A stretch of DNA of 64,000 nt from Lathyrus oleraceus (Eukaryota; Streptophyta; Magnoliopsida; Fabales; Fabaceae): NCBI RefSeq assembly GCF_024323335.1, contig NC_066581.1:349994409-350058408 (forward strand). Reading direction: 5' to 3'. Under the pieces are notes generated by a model. It ran no database searches. It saw only the letters and a list, made by a program, of their open reading frames with translations, and was not told the DNA's origin. A program made the position numbers and the translations under genes. Positions 26,930 through 40,697 of the stretch are shown here, piece by piece; within the stretch, counting starts at the first letter, position 1, and each line of letters opens with the position of its first letter.

Positions 26930-27385
26930 CTAGCTTTCATCGTGCAACTTTATCAACTGCATACAGTGGAAGAACTTGTTACTTGGCAATGTCTTGGTGA
27001 TCATATCACCAACATTGTCATCAGTCAAAACCTTCAGCACTTGGACTTCTCCACGCTTGATTATCTCTCTGATGAAATACAACATCGCATCGATGTGCTT
27101 AGTTCGATCATGATAGGTTGAATTATTCGACAAGTGTATTGTACTTTGACTATCACATTTAACAATGATTGCTTGACCTTGAAGTTTCAGCTTCTTAGTA
27201 AAACCTTTAAGCCACAATGCTTCTTTCACGGCTTCAATGAGGGAAATATACTCGGCTTCAGTGGTTGATAAGGCAATAACCTTATGAAGTGTTATTTTCC
27301 AACTAATTGATATGCCAAACATAATGAACACATATCCATAAATAGATTTTCTGGAATCCATATAACCTGCATAATCAGAGTCGAC
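26930..27385 (-). pseudogene. Copia B RNase H
   Basis: A minus-strand open frame of 143 codons carries HKVIALSTTEAEYISLIEA (the E of the active site), then VKCDSQSTIHLS (an active-site D) and RTKHIDAMLYFIRE. These are the standard copia RNase H blocks. The first aspartate block (family 'GY.DSDYAG') lies across the break near 27390, where the sequence reads toward GYMDSRKSIYGYVF. The domain removes RNA from the RNA:DNA hybrid. Only the upstream junction is broken. Confidence 0.9.
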
Positions 27386-27391
27386 AAATCC

Positions 27392-28290
27392 TTATATTTC
27401 TACTTTGTTATCATCACCATAGGTTCCACCATAAACCAGAAATCTGCTCAGAGACCTATTTATGTAACTTATAATCCACTTCAATGTTTGCCAATGCGTC
27501 TTTACAGGATTGGCCATGTACCTTCTTACAAGGCTCACCGCATATGCTATGTCGGGTATCATATAAAACATACCATATGTAATGCTATTCATATAGGCTC
27601 TTTCGACTTCAGTACTAAAACTTTGAGTCATACTCAGCTTGAATTAAGGATTAGTCGGTGTTACAACATGCTTTGAATTTGACATACCAAACTTGTCGAG
27701 AATCTTCAATAAGTATGTATTTTGAGATAAGCATAATATAACCTGCTTTTTATCTCTTTAGATGTCAATCCCAAGAATCCTGGAGGTAGCTCCCAGATCC
27801 TTCATGTCGAAATCCTTATTGAGTTCAACATTCACCTTCATAACATCCTCGACACTGTTTCTTTCTACGAGGATGTCATCCACATAAATCAATTAAAATA
27901 ACAAGTGAAGTTCCAGGTCGAAATTTGAAGTAAACACAATGGTCGAACTGGCTCCTAGTGAAACCTATGTGTGCCATGAACTTGTCGAATCTCTTATTCC
28001 TTTCTCGAGAAGATTGTTTCAGTCCATATAACGACCTATTTAGCTTGCACATATAATCTTCCTTTCCCTTTTCTGCATACCCTTTAACTTGCCTCATCAT
28101 GATTGTTTCATCTAGATCACTATGCATGAAAGCAGTCTTCACATCTATTTGTTCAAGTTGTAAGTCAAACTTTACCACCATTGCTAACAACATTCTAATG
28201 TATATGTTCTTTACAATAGGTGAGAACACATCATTGAAGTCGGCACCTTCTTTATGAGTGAACCCCCTAGCGACCAACCTTCACTTCAAT
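27392..28290 (-). pseudogene. Copia B reverse transcriptase
   Basis: From 28277 the minus strand reads MVARGFTHKEGADFNDVFSP, then LEQIDVKTAFMHSDL and KLNRSLYGLKQSSRERNKRF, all canonical copia RT motifs. The catalytic YVDD can be seen near 27885, but in another frame: just before it a one-base shift turns the reading into ILIDLCG and a stop. The C-terminal part (27631-27392) holds YMNSITYGMFYMIPDIAYAV and HWQTLKWIISYI. The enzyme is inactive as read. Confidence 0.9.
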
Positions 28291-28439
28291 ATCACTCATT
28301 CGATTCCTTCCTTAACCTTGAAAATCCACTTACATGTGGCTAACCTGGCCCCTGTAGGTTTCTCAATTAGCTCTCAAGTGTTATTATCTCAAAGGTATTT
28401 CATCTCATTATCCACAAATTTAAGCCATTCATCCTTATC

Positions 28440-28770
28440 TCAACTCCTCATAACTTCCTCATAGTCTCTAGGTTCTTCATCCAGAACCTCACTTCTAGAG
28501 ATTAAGGTATCAACTGTGAGATATGCATAACCAAGTCTCTTAGGTGCCTTGATGAATCTTCTCGGTCTGTCTCTTTCCAGCAAGTAATCATTATGAGTTT
28601 CCACATATTCATCAATAACTTGTGCTTTCTCTTTGACTTCATATGGGTTATGAAATTCCGCATCACTATGCTCCACCTCAACATGAAGCTCTTCATGTTC
28701 TAGCTCTTTTCCAGAGATCTTCGTACTTCGTCCAACATTATCAGTTTTCTTGAAAGCCATCTCAACTTCA
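28440..28770 (-). pseudogene. Copia B integrase-RT linker
   Basis: An acidic open frame on the minus strand, rich in Glu, His and Asp, followed by RDRPRRFIKAPKRLGYA and DEEPRDYEEVM. This is the typical hinge between copia integrase and RT ('RRS.R....P.R....E....EP..Y.EA'). It joins the RT after about 150 bases with a further break. Confidence 0.75.
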
Positions 28771-28779
28771 TTGAAAACT

Positions 28780-29620
28780 ACATATCAAATTGTGATACAC
28801 CTCCTGTGACTTTCCTATAGGCACCACAATCTATAAGCTTTGACTCTTTCAGGGTATCCAAGGAACATACATCTCAGAGCTCTAGGTTCAACCTTGTCTT
28901 TGCCTAATGTGAGCATATGCTACACATCCAAACACTCTAAGTTTGTAGAGGTATGATGGATGACCTCACCAAACTTCTTCAGGTCTCTTCATCCCTAAAG
29001 CAATCAAGGGACATCTATTTATTAGGTAAGTTGTACTCATGACTGACTCATCCCAAAAACCTTCTTTAATCCCCTGCACTAACCAACATGCATCGAACCC
29101 TTTCTAGAATGGTTTGATTAAACCATTAAGCCAAATCATTTTGTTGGAGAGTACCTGTAGTAGTCATGTACCTTACAATACCAGACGCATCACAATATCT
29201 CTCAAAAGAATCATCGCAAAATTCAAGACCATTGTCGGTCATCAACTATGGATAGAAAATCTCTTGCACCTGAGTTTGAAGGATTTCTTACAGGCCCTCA
29301 AAGATCAACATGGATATAATCAAGGAATCCATATGTTCTTTGTTTACCTTTGTTAAACTTCACCCTATAGGATTTACCAAATAAACAAGGTTCACACAAC
29401 TCCAATTTTTCGACCTTGTCACTACATAGGATATTTTGTTTCGACAATTCGATCAGGCCTCTTTCACTAACATGGCCAAGTCGCTTGTGCCATAACTCAG
29501 TCTTTGACACCGGTTTTATAGATGCAACATCTATTGAACTACTTACAACCTCAATCTCAAGGGTATACAAGTCTTGCCTCTTGATGTCACTCAAGACTTC
29601 GTTCGACCCCTTCATTACCC
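28780..29620 (-). pseudogene. Copia B integrase, core partly deleted
   Basis: On the minus strand, 29615-29298 gives the GAG-pre-integrase block WHKRLGHVSERGLIELSKQ and the C-x2-C of the zinc finger (CEPCLFGK), ending at YIHVDL with the first catalytic Asp. The second Asp block (LEFCDDSFERYCDASGI) follows only about 50 bases later, where the family has roughly 60 residues between them, so about 150 bases are missing. At the third site the usual GVAER is QQNDLA then a stop, so the catalytic Glu is gone. Integrase cannot work. Confidence 0.85.
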
Positions 29621-29860
29621 TTAGGATACTTTGCTCACATTTGAAAACACATCCTTTCTTGTTGAACCAAGAGAAATAGAATTCCTCTTAAGATCAAGTA
29701 CATATTTGACATTAATTAATAGCCTTATTAACTCATCATGGAGCTTGAATCTGACATATCCAATTCCTACAATCTTGAAGTCATGTGTCAAGTACAACCT
29801 AAATCCATAATCCACTCCTTGCTAGATTCGCTGCTTGAAACCACCAGACAATCACGTGAT
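29621..29860 (-). pseudogene. Copia B protease, catalytic site mutated
   Basis: Near 29810 the minus strand reads EWIMDLGCT, then a stop, then HMTSRL. Copia proteases have W-x-D-S-G-C/A-(T/S)-x-H-M, so the Ser of D-S-G is Leu here and the following codon is a stop in place of a likely Trp. The remainder is readable in another frame (GIGYVRFKLHDE, LKRNSISLGS). It cannot process the polyprotein. Confidence 0.8.
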
Positions 29861-30660
29861 TAATGATAATCTTTCATAATGGCTGCATTACCATTATCAT
29901 TTCCACCATGATTATTCAAACATTCAGGGCAAACCTTTATTGTATGTCCCTTCTTCTTACAATGATATAACCTAATTGCAGAAGCATTACCACCATAAGA
30001 ATTATGTAGAACTTTACCCTTATTCCTCTCAAACTTACCATCTTTCTTTGAGAACTTTCCTTTAACGGACAAACCATCTCCAACAGATGATGGCTTTTGC
30101 TCTTTTCTCATGTTCAAGTCCTTCGAGTACAAGGTTGATTGAAATTCTTCAGGACTCTCTTCCATACAAGAGGCTTTCTTTGAAGTGAGCATGTGATCTT
30201 GGTAAAGTACACAATAGCAACAATGCTTGATCTTCATCATCAATCTTGACCTTAATATTTTCAAGATCAAGAATCAATTTGTTAAACATATCTAGCTACT
30301 AAGCCAAGACTTTGTCTTCATTCGTCTTGAATGAATACAAAGCTTGCTTCAGGTAGAGACGATTGAACAAGGATTTGGTCATATACCAACCCTCGAGCTT
30401 TCTCCATACACCTGCTGCAGTCTTCTCCTTCGAGAACTGCCGGAGAACCTTATCGCCAAGGGAAGCATCCATCTTCTCCTTCATAATTATCTTCTCCTTC
30501 TTTGTTAGGGAAGCATCCATCTTCTCTGATACTTTCAATGCTTCTAACAAACCCTGCTAATCCAGTAAGATTTTTATCTTCAAGCACCACAAACCGAAAT
30601 TATTCACATAGGTGAATTTCTCAATCTCATACTTTATTGACGACATCTTCTCCTCCACGC
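29861..30660 (-). pseudogene. Copia B gag
   Basis: Two minus-strand pieces. 30550-30299 carries KVLRQFSKEKTAAGVWRKLE and NRLYLKQALYSFK, the copia gag capsid core. 30270-29860 continues with a basic linker and a zinc knuckle, YHCKKKGHTIKVCPECLN, in which the first Cys of the CCHC pattern is Tyr. A stop and frame change separate the pieces near 30290. The start codon region near 30640 (reverse of GACGACATCTTC) reads as a plausible gag start but is not confirmed. Confidence 0.82.
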
Positions 30661-30674
30661 TCACCACACCAGTT

Positions 30675-31077
30675 TGTTGTGAAATCGATATCAGAATAAC
30701 AGAGTTTGATCGATTTCTTTATTAGCAAGAAACCAACAAAGATAGGAAAACAGAGAAAATATAAGAGAAGAACTATTCAAAGTGGTTTAAAACTCTGGAT
30801 TCTTAATTCAATTACACATTAGGGGACACTGTTTATAATTGAATCTCAACCACATCACTTTCTCCCTCTGATCAAGATTATCATGGATTGATGAAGAAGT
30901 GATGACTAGTATGCTATTTATAAGAAAACTAACATACTAAACAATTGACCCAATTCAACAAACTAACTAAGACATATATATGCAAGAACATACTTCGACT
31001 ACGGCATGCACATCTTCAATTATTATCGAACCATAAAACTATCCCTCTCGAGACTAGAGTTCGATCCAAAAACCACA
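30675..31077 (-). repeat. Copia B 5' LTR
   Basis: On the plus strand it runs from TGTTGTGAAATCGATATC to GATCCAAAAACCACA. The TG start is supported by the same TGTTGTGAAAAT start in Copia D at 63201. A TATTTATAAG-like box lies inside. No standard initiator-Met primer-binding site follows; the adjacent minus-strand sequence is AACTGGTGTGGTGAGCG, so the primer is unclear or the site has mutated. Confidence 0.88.
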
Positions 31078-31244
31078 TATAAAGTGAAAATACTTTTAAA
31101 AACATAGAGATGAATACTTATCTAGAATTTATGACAAAATGTAAAATATAAAAGTACTTTAGGGAAGTCCTTTAGATTTTGGTGGAAATGAGGCCTGAGA
31201 GAGAAAAATAAAATAAATTAAAATAATAAAAAAATAGATAAGTG

Positions 31245-33176
<1,932 letters not shown>

Positions 33177-33345
33177 TGTTGAAATACAAGAGACTAAGAG
33201 ACATTTGAATAAACCATGTGTTTTGAAAAGTATTACGAAGACTTTATTATATATAGAGAGAGATTACAACTAATTACAGGATATAGTCGATGTGAGACTA
33301 TTCGATATACAAATATTCTTAAGACTATATTTACAAATATCAACA
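33177..33345 (-). repeat. Copia C 3' LTR, 169 bp
   Basis: Ends are TGTTGA and TCAACA, perfect 6-bp inverted ends. Inside is AGTCTCACATCGAC on the minus strand and a TATATAATAAAG box. It follows the purine-rich tract GCTTGAGGGAGAA (minus strand, 33346-33358), the normal place of the polypurine tract that primes plus-strand DNA. Confidence 0.9.
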
Positions 33346-33352
33346 TTCTCCC

Positions 33353-33840
33353 TCAAGCTTGAGCATATAAGCCAAATGCATCAATCTTGTTACATATATA
33401 ATTAGTTTTGGGGTTTCGCATGGATTTTGTAAACACGTCTGTCAATTGATCATTAGAGTTGATAAATTTTGTGGCGATGTCATCTGACTCGATTTTCTCT
33501 CTGACAAAGTGACAATCTATCTCAATATGTTTGGTCATCTCATGGAAGACTGGATTTGAAGTAATGTGCAATGCAACTTGATTATCACAAATAAGTGTCA
33601 TTGGTCTTGCTTCTTCAATTTGAAGTTCCTTGAGCAACTATTTTAGCCAAATAAGTTCACATGTTGTCATTCCTATGACTGTATACTCTGCGTCGACGCT
33701 TGATCTTGCAACTACTTTTTGTTTCTTACTTTTCCAGGATATAAGGTTTCCTGCAACAAGTATACAATACCCAGAGGTGGATCGTTTATTAATGGGTGAC
33801 CCTGCCCAATCAGTATCGGAGTATCCAACTATCTGAGTAT
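33353..33840 (-). pseudogene. Copia C RNase H
   Basis: The minus strand continues from RT with GYSDTDWAGSPINKRSTSGY, then WKSKKQKVVARSS, DAEYTVIGMTTCELIWL, a stop near 33638, and then [18 protein letters not shown] and [14 protein letters not shown]. The acidic residues D, E and D of RNase H are all present. The stops near 33640 and 33842 are single-codon lesions. The C-terminus reads [19 protein letters not shown], the usual copia end, and the stop lies just before the polypurine tract. Confidence 0.9.
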
Positions 33841-33841
33841 G

Positions 33842-34803
33842 TCATTTATTTTCATACACTAGACCTTTTCCTGGAGCACATTTGATGTATCTCAGAATCC
33901 GAATAACATCATCCATGTGTTCCTGACAATGGGAATTTAAGAACTGACTTAGCATGCTAACTGCAAAAGAAATGTCTGGACGAGTGACTATGAGATAATT
34001 CAACTTTCCAAACAATCTCATATACCTTCCCGAGTCAGATAGAGGCTCCCCCTGATTGGGTAGTAGTCTGACACTTGGATCCATAGGAGCATCAGCTGGT
34101 TTAGCATTCAACAAACATGTTTCTTCCAAAATATCCATAACATATTTCCGCTGAGAAATCACCAAACCATCTTTAGATTGGGCTACCTCAATACCCAAGA
34201 AATAGCGAAGTTTACTAAGATCTTTTGTCTGAAATATATTTGAGAGATCTTGTTTTAACTGGAGTATACACTGTTGATCACTACCAGTTATGACAATATC
34301 ATCTACATACACAATAAGATTAATACACCCTTGGGATTAGTGACGATAAAAAATAGAATGGTCAACTTCACTACAGACCATACCAAACTGTTGTACTACA
34401 GTGCTGAATCTGCCGAACCAAACTCTCAGAGATTGCTTAAGACCATAAAGATACCTGTGTGACCTACACACCGTATTCGATGACTCCCCCATGAGCAACA
34501 AACCCAGGTGGTTGCTCCATATATACTTCCTCTTCAAGATCACCATGTAAAAAAGAATTTATGATGTCAAGTTGATGAAGTGGCCAATGTTGAATGGCTG
34601 CAATGGCTGGGAAAAGTCTAACAGATGCCATCTTGGCTACAGGCCAGAAGGTATCACTATAATTCAATCCAAAAATTTGAGTGTATTCTTTGGCTACCAA
34701 GCGAGCTTTAAATCGATCAATCTTATCATTTGGACCAACCTTCACTATATAAAGCCAACGATAATGTACTAAAGATTTTCTATGGGGTAGAGGAACCAGT
34801 TCC
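33842..34803 (-). pseudogene. Copia C reverse transcriptase (larger part)
   Basis: On the minus strand, from the insertion point: [20 protein letters not shown], then [40 protein letters not shown], a short frame change near 34470-34540, HRYLYGLKQSLRVWFGRFS, another break near 34337, then the catalytic YVDDIVITGSD and KLRYFLGIEVAQSKDG. All copia RT blocks are present, but in three frames. The first few residues of the domain (..SSGTW) lie at 60014-60116 on the far side of the nested elements. Confidence 0.92.
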
Positions 34804-34808
34804 CAGGT

Positions 34809-36391
34809 GTAACACCCCAAAATTTGCCCTCCTCATTCATGCATTCATTTAGCATTTCATATTGCATTTCATCATGTCAATCAAAATTAGATCCGAAAAA
34901 AAAATGGAAAAAAAAAAAGAAAAAAAAATTTTACAAAAAAAATAAATAAATAAAAATAATAATAAAAAAATAAATAAAATATAATAAAAAATTTTGGACT
35001 TGGGTCTCTCTCATTTGAGCCCACAAAACCATGAAATTCAGTCTATAAATACCAAAGCTTCACTTGAGAAAAAGGAAGAGAAGCAAAATACTCTGAGGTT
35101 TCCTTGGAACAAAACCCTGGACAAAACCTGAAGAGAAACCTGACAGAGAATTCAGAGCAGCCTCCAAACCCTGAAGGGCCTCACGGGTGCAACTCAATTT
35201 CAATCAAGCTCTCCAATCAGGTTTGCCCTATTCCCATTATTTTACGCCTTCAATTTGAATGTTTTAAATGTGTTATGTATTATGAATGGGTGAAACCTAT
35301 GCCTTGAATGTTTAATCACATGATTTCTGAAGTGTATGCCACAGGGTTTGAGGTTTCTGAAACCATACTGTTATCCATGAAAAAAATGCTTATGGTGTTT
35401 CACTAACCCTTTTGTTGAGTTTTTGTGAGGGCTCACATGACTTTTGCAGGGATAACTTGCGTGGTTTCCCACTTTATTTGTGGGATAACCCCTGGAGGTT
35501 CATTCTGATTACCTGTACTGACCCACTTTCTTTGATGATGTTAGCTTGGAAGGATCTCAGGGTTTCCCATTCCTCTAATTGTTGTTACTTCGGATCTTTA
35601 TCCGCGTGGTACTTTTACATTTTTCCCGCATTTTACTGCTTTCCTAGCTGGAAGACCTCGATAGGAGGCAATGTTTTTGTGTTTACTTTATGCAGGTTCC
35701 TTTGTCCAGGGTTAAGAGCTATGAGGTCTTATACTCATTACCCTTTTGCATGCGCATTCCTATAATGCAAACAAACCCTTCATTGATTTTTCTTCTCCAT
35801 AACACACGTTTACTCCTTCTACTACAGGCGAGTAAGTCTCCAAAGGTCGAGCATCCGGTAGATTACGTAGTGACGTCGTTCGTCCAAAACCCAATCCACA
35901 ACCCCGTAGTTAGCCGAACTACGGCTTGCTCTGATTCTCATTCCAGATGAGATACGTAGGCATAAGACGCGATGTCTTAGCGAGCACACATCCCCCAACC
36001 CATAGGTCAGCCGAGCTACGAAGACTCTGATTCTCATATTCAGATGAGATACGTATGCAGTGGATGCGACATCCGCGCGAGTCATTCTCATTTAACCCTT
36101 TTTTTAGTAAATAGCACATTAGGTAAACCCACACCCTTTAGACGAAAACTACAAAAGTGGATCCCGTAGAGTACTACGGATGCGTAGGGGTGTTAATACC
36201 TTCCCTTCGCATAACCGACTCCCGAACCCAAGATTTGGTTGCGAGACTCCGTCTTGTCCTTTCCTTTTTCAGGTTTACTTCGAGCGTTTCTTTTCCCTCC
36301 TTTGGGATGAATAACGCACGGTGGCGACTCTTCTGTCTTTTTCTTTCGCCGGTTGTTTTTTTTTGCGCACTGTATTTTTCAGGTTGCGACA
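34809..36391 (+). repeat. Tat element 5' LTR
   Basis: 1583 bp, TG..CA ended. A long A-rich tract (34896-34990) is followed by a TATAAATA box at 35044-35051, which probably sets the transcription start in the following 30 bases. A characteristic block, ACTACGGATGCGTAGGGGTG, lies near 36172. Against the 3' LTR I count about 15 substitutions plus length changes in the A-rich tract, or about 1%. Confidence 0.95.
35044..35051 (+). promoter_or_regulatory. TATA box of the Tat 5' LTR
   Basis: TATAAATA, followed by ACCAAAGCTTCACTTGAG, lies 235 bp inside the LTR in U3-like position. The 3' LTR has the same box. The role is inferred from position and consensus. Confidence 0.65.
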
Positions 36392-36393
36392 GC

Positions 36394-36411
36394 TGGCGAC
36401 TCTGCTGGGGA
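36394..36411 (+). other. Tat element primer-binding site
   Basis: TGGCGACTCTGCTGGGGA starts two bases after the 5' LTR. Its TGG start complements a tRNA CCA end. Ogre/Tat elements normally use an arginine tRNA and I believe this is that site, but I did not align it to a tRNA. Confidence 0.8.
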
Positions 36412-37359
36412 CTAAGAAGTTGACCTCTTGCTGGTCCGTCTTCCCTAAGCGAGTCCCTCCTAGCTTGTGTGATTTCTTGTTTATTGGGTGTTCATGCTTT
36501 TGTACATTTATTTGCTTACCTGCTTGCATGCATCTGTTGTATCTATTGGATCTGTTTGTTTGTTTGTTGGGATGGGATGTTCTATGAGAGATAAGCCCAT
36601 TACCCAGGCTTGAGTGTACACACAGGTTTTAGAGTGGATGATCATGAGGCTTGCGTGGCATGTTGCTACGTTAAGTCGTTCGTGAAGAACCACACCCAGA
36701 CGAGGTTTCTTTTGGATATATTATGTCCTACGGATGTTCCGTAACGACATGGTGTTCCTTTAGAAATCGTCGACTCTGGTGACTATTTCCCGAGAACTCA
36801 GTCGAGGCCTCTCCTCCGAGACGTGATTATGTTAGCTCTGGTGGGCGCATTCTCGCTGATCAATCCGAGGACCCCGAGACTGGGAACTTGCTTTAGGATG
36901 TCCTGTTGAGGGGAGTCAGTGGAGGTCTTTTATCCCGTAATAATGCCAAACCTTCAGTGGTAAACGTATTATTCGCGACTGAAGGGCTGAAGCTGACGAA
37001 CTTCTGTTCTTAGAACCTACCAGTGAGGGGTGGGCTAAATTCAGGAAACCTTAACCTCCAACCAACCCGGTTTTCTGGAGCAGAGTTTTGGTCTTGTATT
37101 ATATTCCTCAGTGAATTTCTCTCCAGGAAGTGCAACCCGACAGATGTTCAAGCGGATCCATCAATTTTGATTGACATGCCTTTGCATTGCATAACATCAT
37201 TTGCATATTTGCATCCAACATATCATGCTTATTCATTTGCAGGGTATTCCCTTTCAAAACGGGGATGCCTCAAAACTGAATAAGCAGTGCATCGCATACC
37301 ATGCATACTAACCCTTGTTTGTTTTGCAGGTGTCACCGCAGTGTCTAATGTTTGTTCCA
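36412..37359 (+). other. Tat element leader region
   Basis: Untranslated leader between the primer-binding site and gag. I see no additional upstream ORF of the kind some Ogre elements carry; the short open frames here lack conserved motifs. Confidence 0.5.
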
Positions 37360-39262
37360 TGTATCAGGCAATTATTGGTCCCAAGCGAGTTCACAGATAC
37401 CCGACAAAGGAAAACCGTCCACGACTAGCGATGGACCAAGTACAGAAAGAGCTGGCTGATATGCGTGAAAGGATGGATCAGTTCATGACATTGATGACTG
37501 GTATGGCAGCAGGTCAAGAAATGCTGAGGGAAACCCTGGTAACCCTGGGAACGCTGATAACCCTGTGAACATTGGTAACGCGGGTAACGCAAATGCTGAT
37601 GGAAACCCGGGTAATGTTGGCAACACAAGGAATGTTGGAAATGGTATTGGCGGAAGGTACAATGTGAATCAAGGAATTTGGATTAACGGGCACCCCATTA
37701 CTGAAGATTATCAGTATGATCAATTTTCTTTGCACGCCGAGGCCCTCGAGACCACTCGCCGTATGGATGAGCTTGCTGAGAAGCTCAAATCTTTGGAGTC
37801 TCAAAATTCCTTAGGCTTTGATGTCACAAATCTTGGTCTGGTTCAGGGAGTAAGGATTCCTCACAAGTTCAAACCCCCTACTTTTGAGAAATACAACGGG
37901 GCTTCTTGCCCACGCACTCATCTCCAATCTTATTTGGGAAGGTTGGGAGCTCACACGGAAGATGAAAAGCTGTGGATGTACTATTTTGAAGACAGTCTAA
38001 CTGGAGCTTCTCGTGAATGGTATTCTCATTTGTCTCGTACTACCATCAAGAGCCGGAAAGACTTGGCAGAGGCTTTTGTCAACCAATATCAATACAACTT
38101 GGACATGGCTCCAAATCGGACCTTGTTGCAAGGTATGTCTCAGACTGCCAAGGAAACCTTTAGAGAGTATGCTCAGCGTTGGAGACAGATTGCTGCGTCC
38201 GTCCAACCCCCTATGTCTGAAAGGGAGATGGCGGACATGTTCATGAACACTCTTCAAGGCAATTATATTGAGAGATTGGTTGCTTGCCCGTCAATCAGCT
38301 TTGCAGAGATAGTAATTGCTGGAGAAAGAATCGGGAGTCTGTTGAAGATGGGCCGAATTTAAGACAATAGTGTTTCCAACCCATCAGGTCCCAAGAGACC
38401 GTTTGCTGGTAACGGTCAGCGAAGAAAAGAAGGCGAGGCAAGCGTTGTGTATGCCGGCAGAGGCAGGAGTAAAGGACGCCCTAATTATTATCAAGATCAA
38501 GTGGCCGCAGTCACTATTCCAACACCTGTTCCTCAACCGCAATATCATCCGCAACAACAACCCAGGTATAACAATCAACAACAAGGAGGTAATCCGGGTC
38601 AGCAGAGACACTATCAACAACGTCCAAGGAAGACGGACCGGGTCATCGAGCCAATCCCAATGCCTTATTCAGTATTACTTCCCAAGCTGATTGACATGAA
38701 TCTGGTTACATTGAGAACTCTGGCCCCACCAATCGATCCCAATAATTTGCCTAGAGGTTATGATGTCAACGCCAGATGCGCTTTTCACTCCAACGCACCT
38801 GGCCATACTACAGATAATTGCAAGGCTCTCCAGTTAAAGGTACAAGATTTGAGAGATGCCCAGGCTATCAATTTTGCTCTGGTGCCTAATGTTATCCAGA
38901 ACCCGATGCCGACTCACGGCGGGCAGAGGATTAATGTTGTTGATAGTGGGGAAACTTTGAATTTGGTTTCTGATGTGACTAAGGTGAAGACTTCGCTATC
39001 GGTGGTTAAAGACCGACTTCTAAAAGGACAGATTTTCCCGGGCTGTGGGGAAGAATGCAGAAATTGTCAAGCTGCCGAAAACGGATGTGACAGTTTGAGA
39101 AGGGGTATTCAGCAACTGATAGATGAAGGTTGTCTTCAGTTCGATCAGGCCCGTCCAGTGAAGAATGATGTATCGACGGTGACGTTTTATATATTTCCCA
39201 GAAAGTACAGAACCAGCAGCGGTGAACATCGAAAGTTCAGCACCAGTTGCAATTTACTCTGA
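37360..39262 (+). pseudogene. Tat element gag
   Basis: The reading starts around MYQAIIGPKRVHRY (ATG near 37360), with a coiled-coil stretch QVQKELADMRERMDQF. A one-base shift near 37520 leads into a Gly-Asn repeat region. The capsid core follows with KFKPPTFEKYNG, WMYYFEDSLTGASREWY and FREYAQRWRQIAASVQPP, all typical of Tat gag. A stop at 38360-38362 interrupts it. The same frame resumes through a Gln/Pro-rich linker to a zinc-knuckle-like CAFHSNAPGHTTDNC near 38775-38825 and the Cys-rich block FPGCGEECRNC. Gag forms the particle. Broken as read. Confidence 0.88.
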
Positions 39263-39593
39263 TAGCCCTCAACCGACTTTGGTTGGTCCGATCACTATCA
39301 CAATACCAGGACCCGTTCCGTATGAGAAAGACAGTGTTATCCTGTGGCACTATGGGGCTGATATCTACTGCCAGGGGCAGAAAGTTAACGAATAAGACAT
39401 TGACATTGGTAGCTCCGCTGTAGACAATGTTGGAGGGGTTGGTGGCTTCACTCGCAGTGGACGCCTATTTGCACCATCGATATTACGCGCGAATACTGAA
39501 GCCGAGGCAGCTGCCAAGGCTAAAGGGAAACAGGTATCCACCGAAGAGGTTACTACTGAGGAAGATCCTCCTAAGACCGCATTCGAGAAGGAA

Positions 39594-40697
39594 GTGGATG
39601 AGTTTATGAGGATTATCAAGAAAAGTGACTACAAGGTAGTCGACCAGCTAAATCAGACACCCTCAAAGATCTCCATTCTCTCACTATTGCTGTGCTCTGA
39701 GGCGCACAGAGCAGCCTTGTTGAAAGTACTGAATATGGCCTATGTTCCACCGGAGATAACTGTTAACCAGCTGGAGTCGGTAGTTTCCAATGTAAACGCT
39801 AGTCGGGGGCTAGGTTTCACCGATAATGACCTGACACCTGAGGGCAGGAATCACAACAAAGCCTTGCATATCACAATGGAGTGTAAAGGGGTGGTGCTTT
39901 CCCATGTTTTGGTTGATACAGGCTCTTCTCTGAATGTTCTTCCAAAGAAAGCCTTAATGAAGTTGGATTGCGATGGCATCATCCTGAGGCCAAGTAACTT
40001 AGTTGTGAGGGCTTTTGATGGCTCTAAGAGAGCTGTTTTTGGCGAAGCTGAGTTTCCAGTTAAGATTGGACCGCAGGTGTTCAAGAGCACCTTTTATGTG
40101 ATGGATATCCAGCCTGCCTACAGCTGTCTGCTAGGTCGGCCTTGGATTCATGCTGCCGGTGCTGTTACTTTTACCCTCCACCAGAAGCTCAAATATGAAC
40201 TAGAAGGTCAGGTCGTCACTGTCTGTGGTGAAGAGGATATTTTTGTTAGCCACCTGTCTACATTTAAGTATGTAGAGATGGATGGCGAGATGCATGAGAT
40301 GCTGTGTCAGGGCTTCGAAACTACAAACATCAATGAGGTCGCGCCCGAAGCTGTCTTTTCACCTGAGTTTGAGAAGGTCGGGACTTCTATCTCTTCATAC
40401 AAGCAAGCTGTCGAAGTGGTTAAAGCTGGTAATGCCCAAGGTTGGGGCAAATTTGTGGAGCCAGTCATCAAAGAAGACAAGTTTGGATTGGGGTATGCTC
40501 CGGGATCTCAGAAGAATGGAACCGGTACTCTCTCCAGCGGGGGTTTGGTTTCCCCCCACACCGTCAATGCTGCAGATGAAGACAAGGCTGACAGCGACTG
40601 TGACTTAGATAGCTGGATTCGCCCCTGTGTCCCGGGAGAAAAGCTCGACAATTGGTCGTCTGAAAAAACCGTCCAGGTTACTCTGCTGAAAGAGTGA
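39594..40697 (+). pseudogene. Tat element aspartic protease region
   Basis: An open frame of 367 codons. Residues 1-90 hold the conserved pre-protease block (SDYKVVDQLNQTPSKISILS, MAYVPPEITVNQLE). The protease site is LVDTGSSLNVLP with D108 catalytic, followed by the flap-like region and LLGRPWIHAAGAV, the second hallmark of retropepsins. The C-terminal 150 residues form the Tat-type linker toward RT. The frame differs from gag, and the stop at 40697 precedes an AT-rich stretch that may be an intron. The protease itself looks intact. Confidence 0.88.

Larger units (their letters stand above)
26449..31077 (-). mobile_element. Copia B: full-length but dead Ty1/copia element
   Basis: Two related LTRs (26449-26887 and 30675-31077) flank gag, protease, integrase, RT and RNase H in that order on the minus strand. 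The LTRs share phrases such as GAAACCAACAAAGAT, TTCAAAGTGGTTTAAAA and GGATTGATGAAGAAGTGATG, but differ by many substitutions and indels. All domains carry stops or frameshifts, the protease site is mutated, and integrase has lost part of its core. The outer flanks are both TA-rich and I could not confirm the target duplication. Copia D at 63201 is a second member of this family. Confidence 0.92.

Noticed and set aside
35104..36587. Open frames inside the Tat LTR, repeated at 45173 and 59076-60077
   Set aside because: They are LTR sequence present in both LTR copies, with no protein motif and with the promoter inside them.
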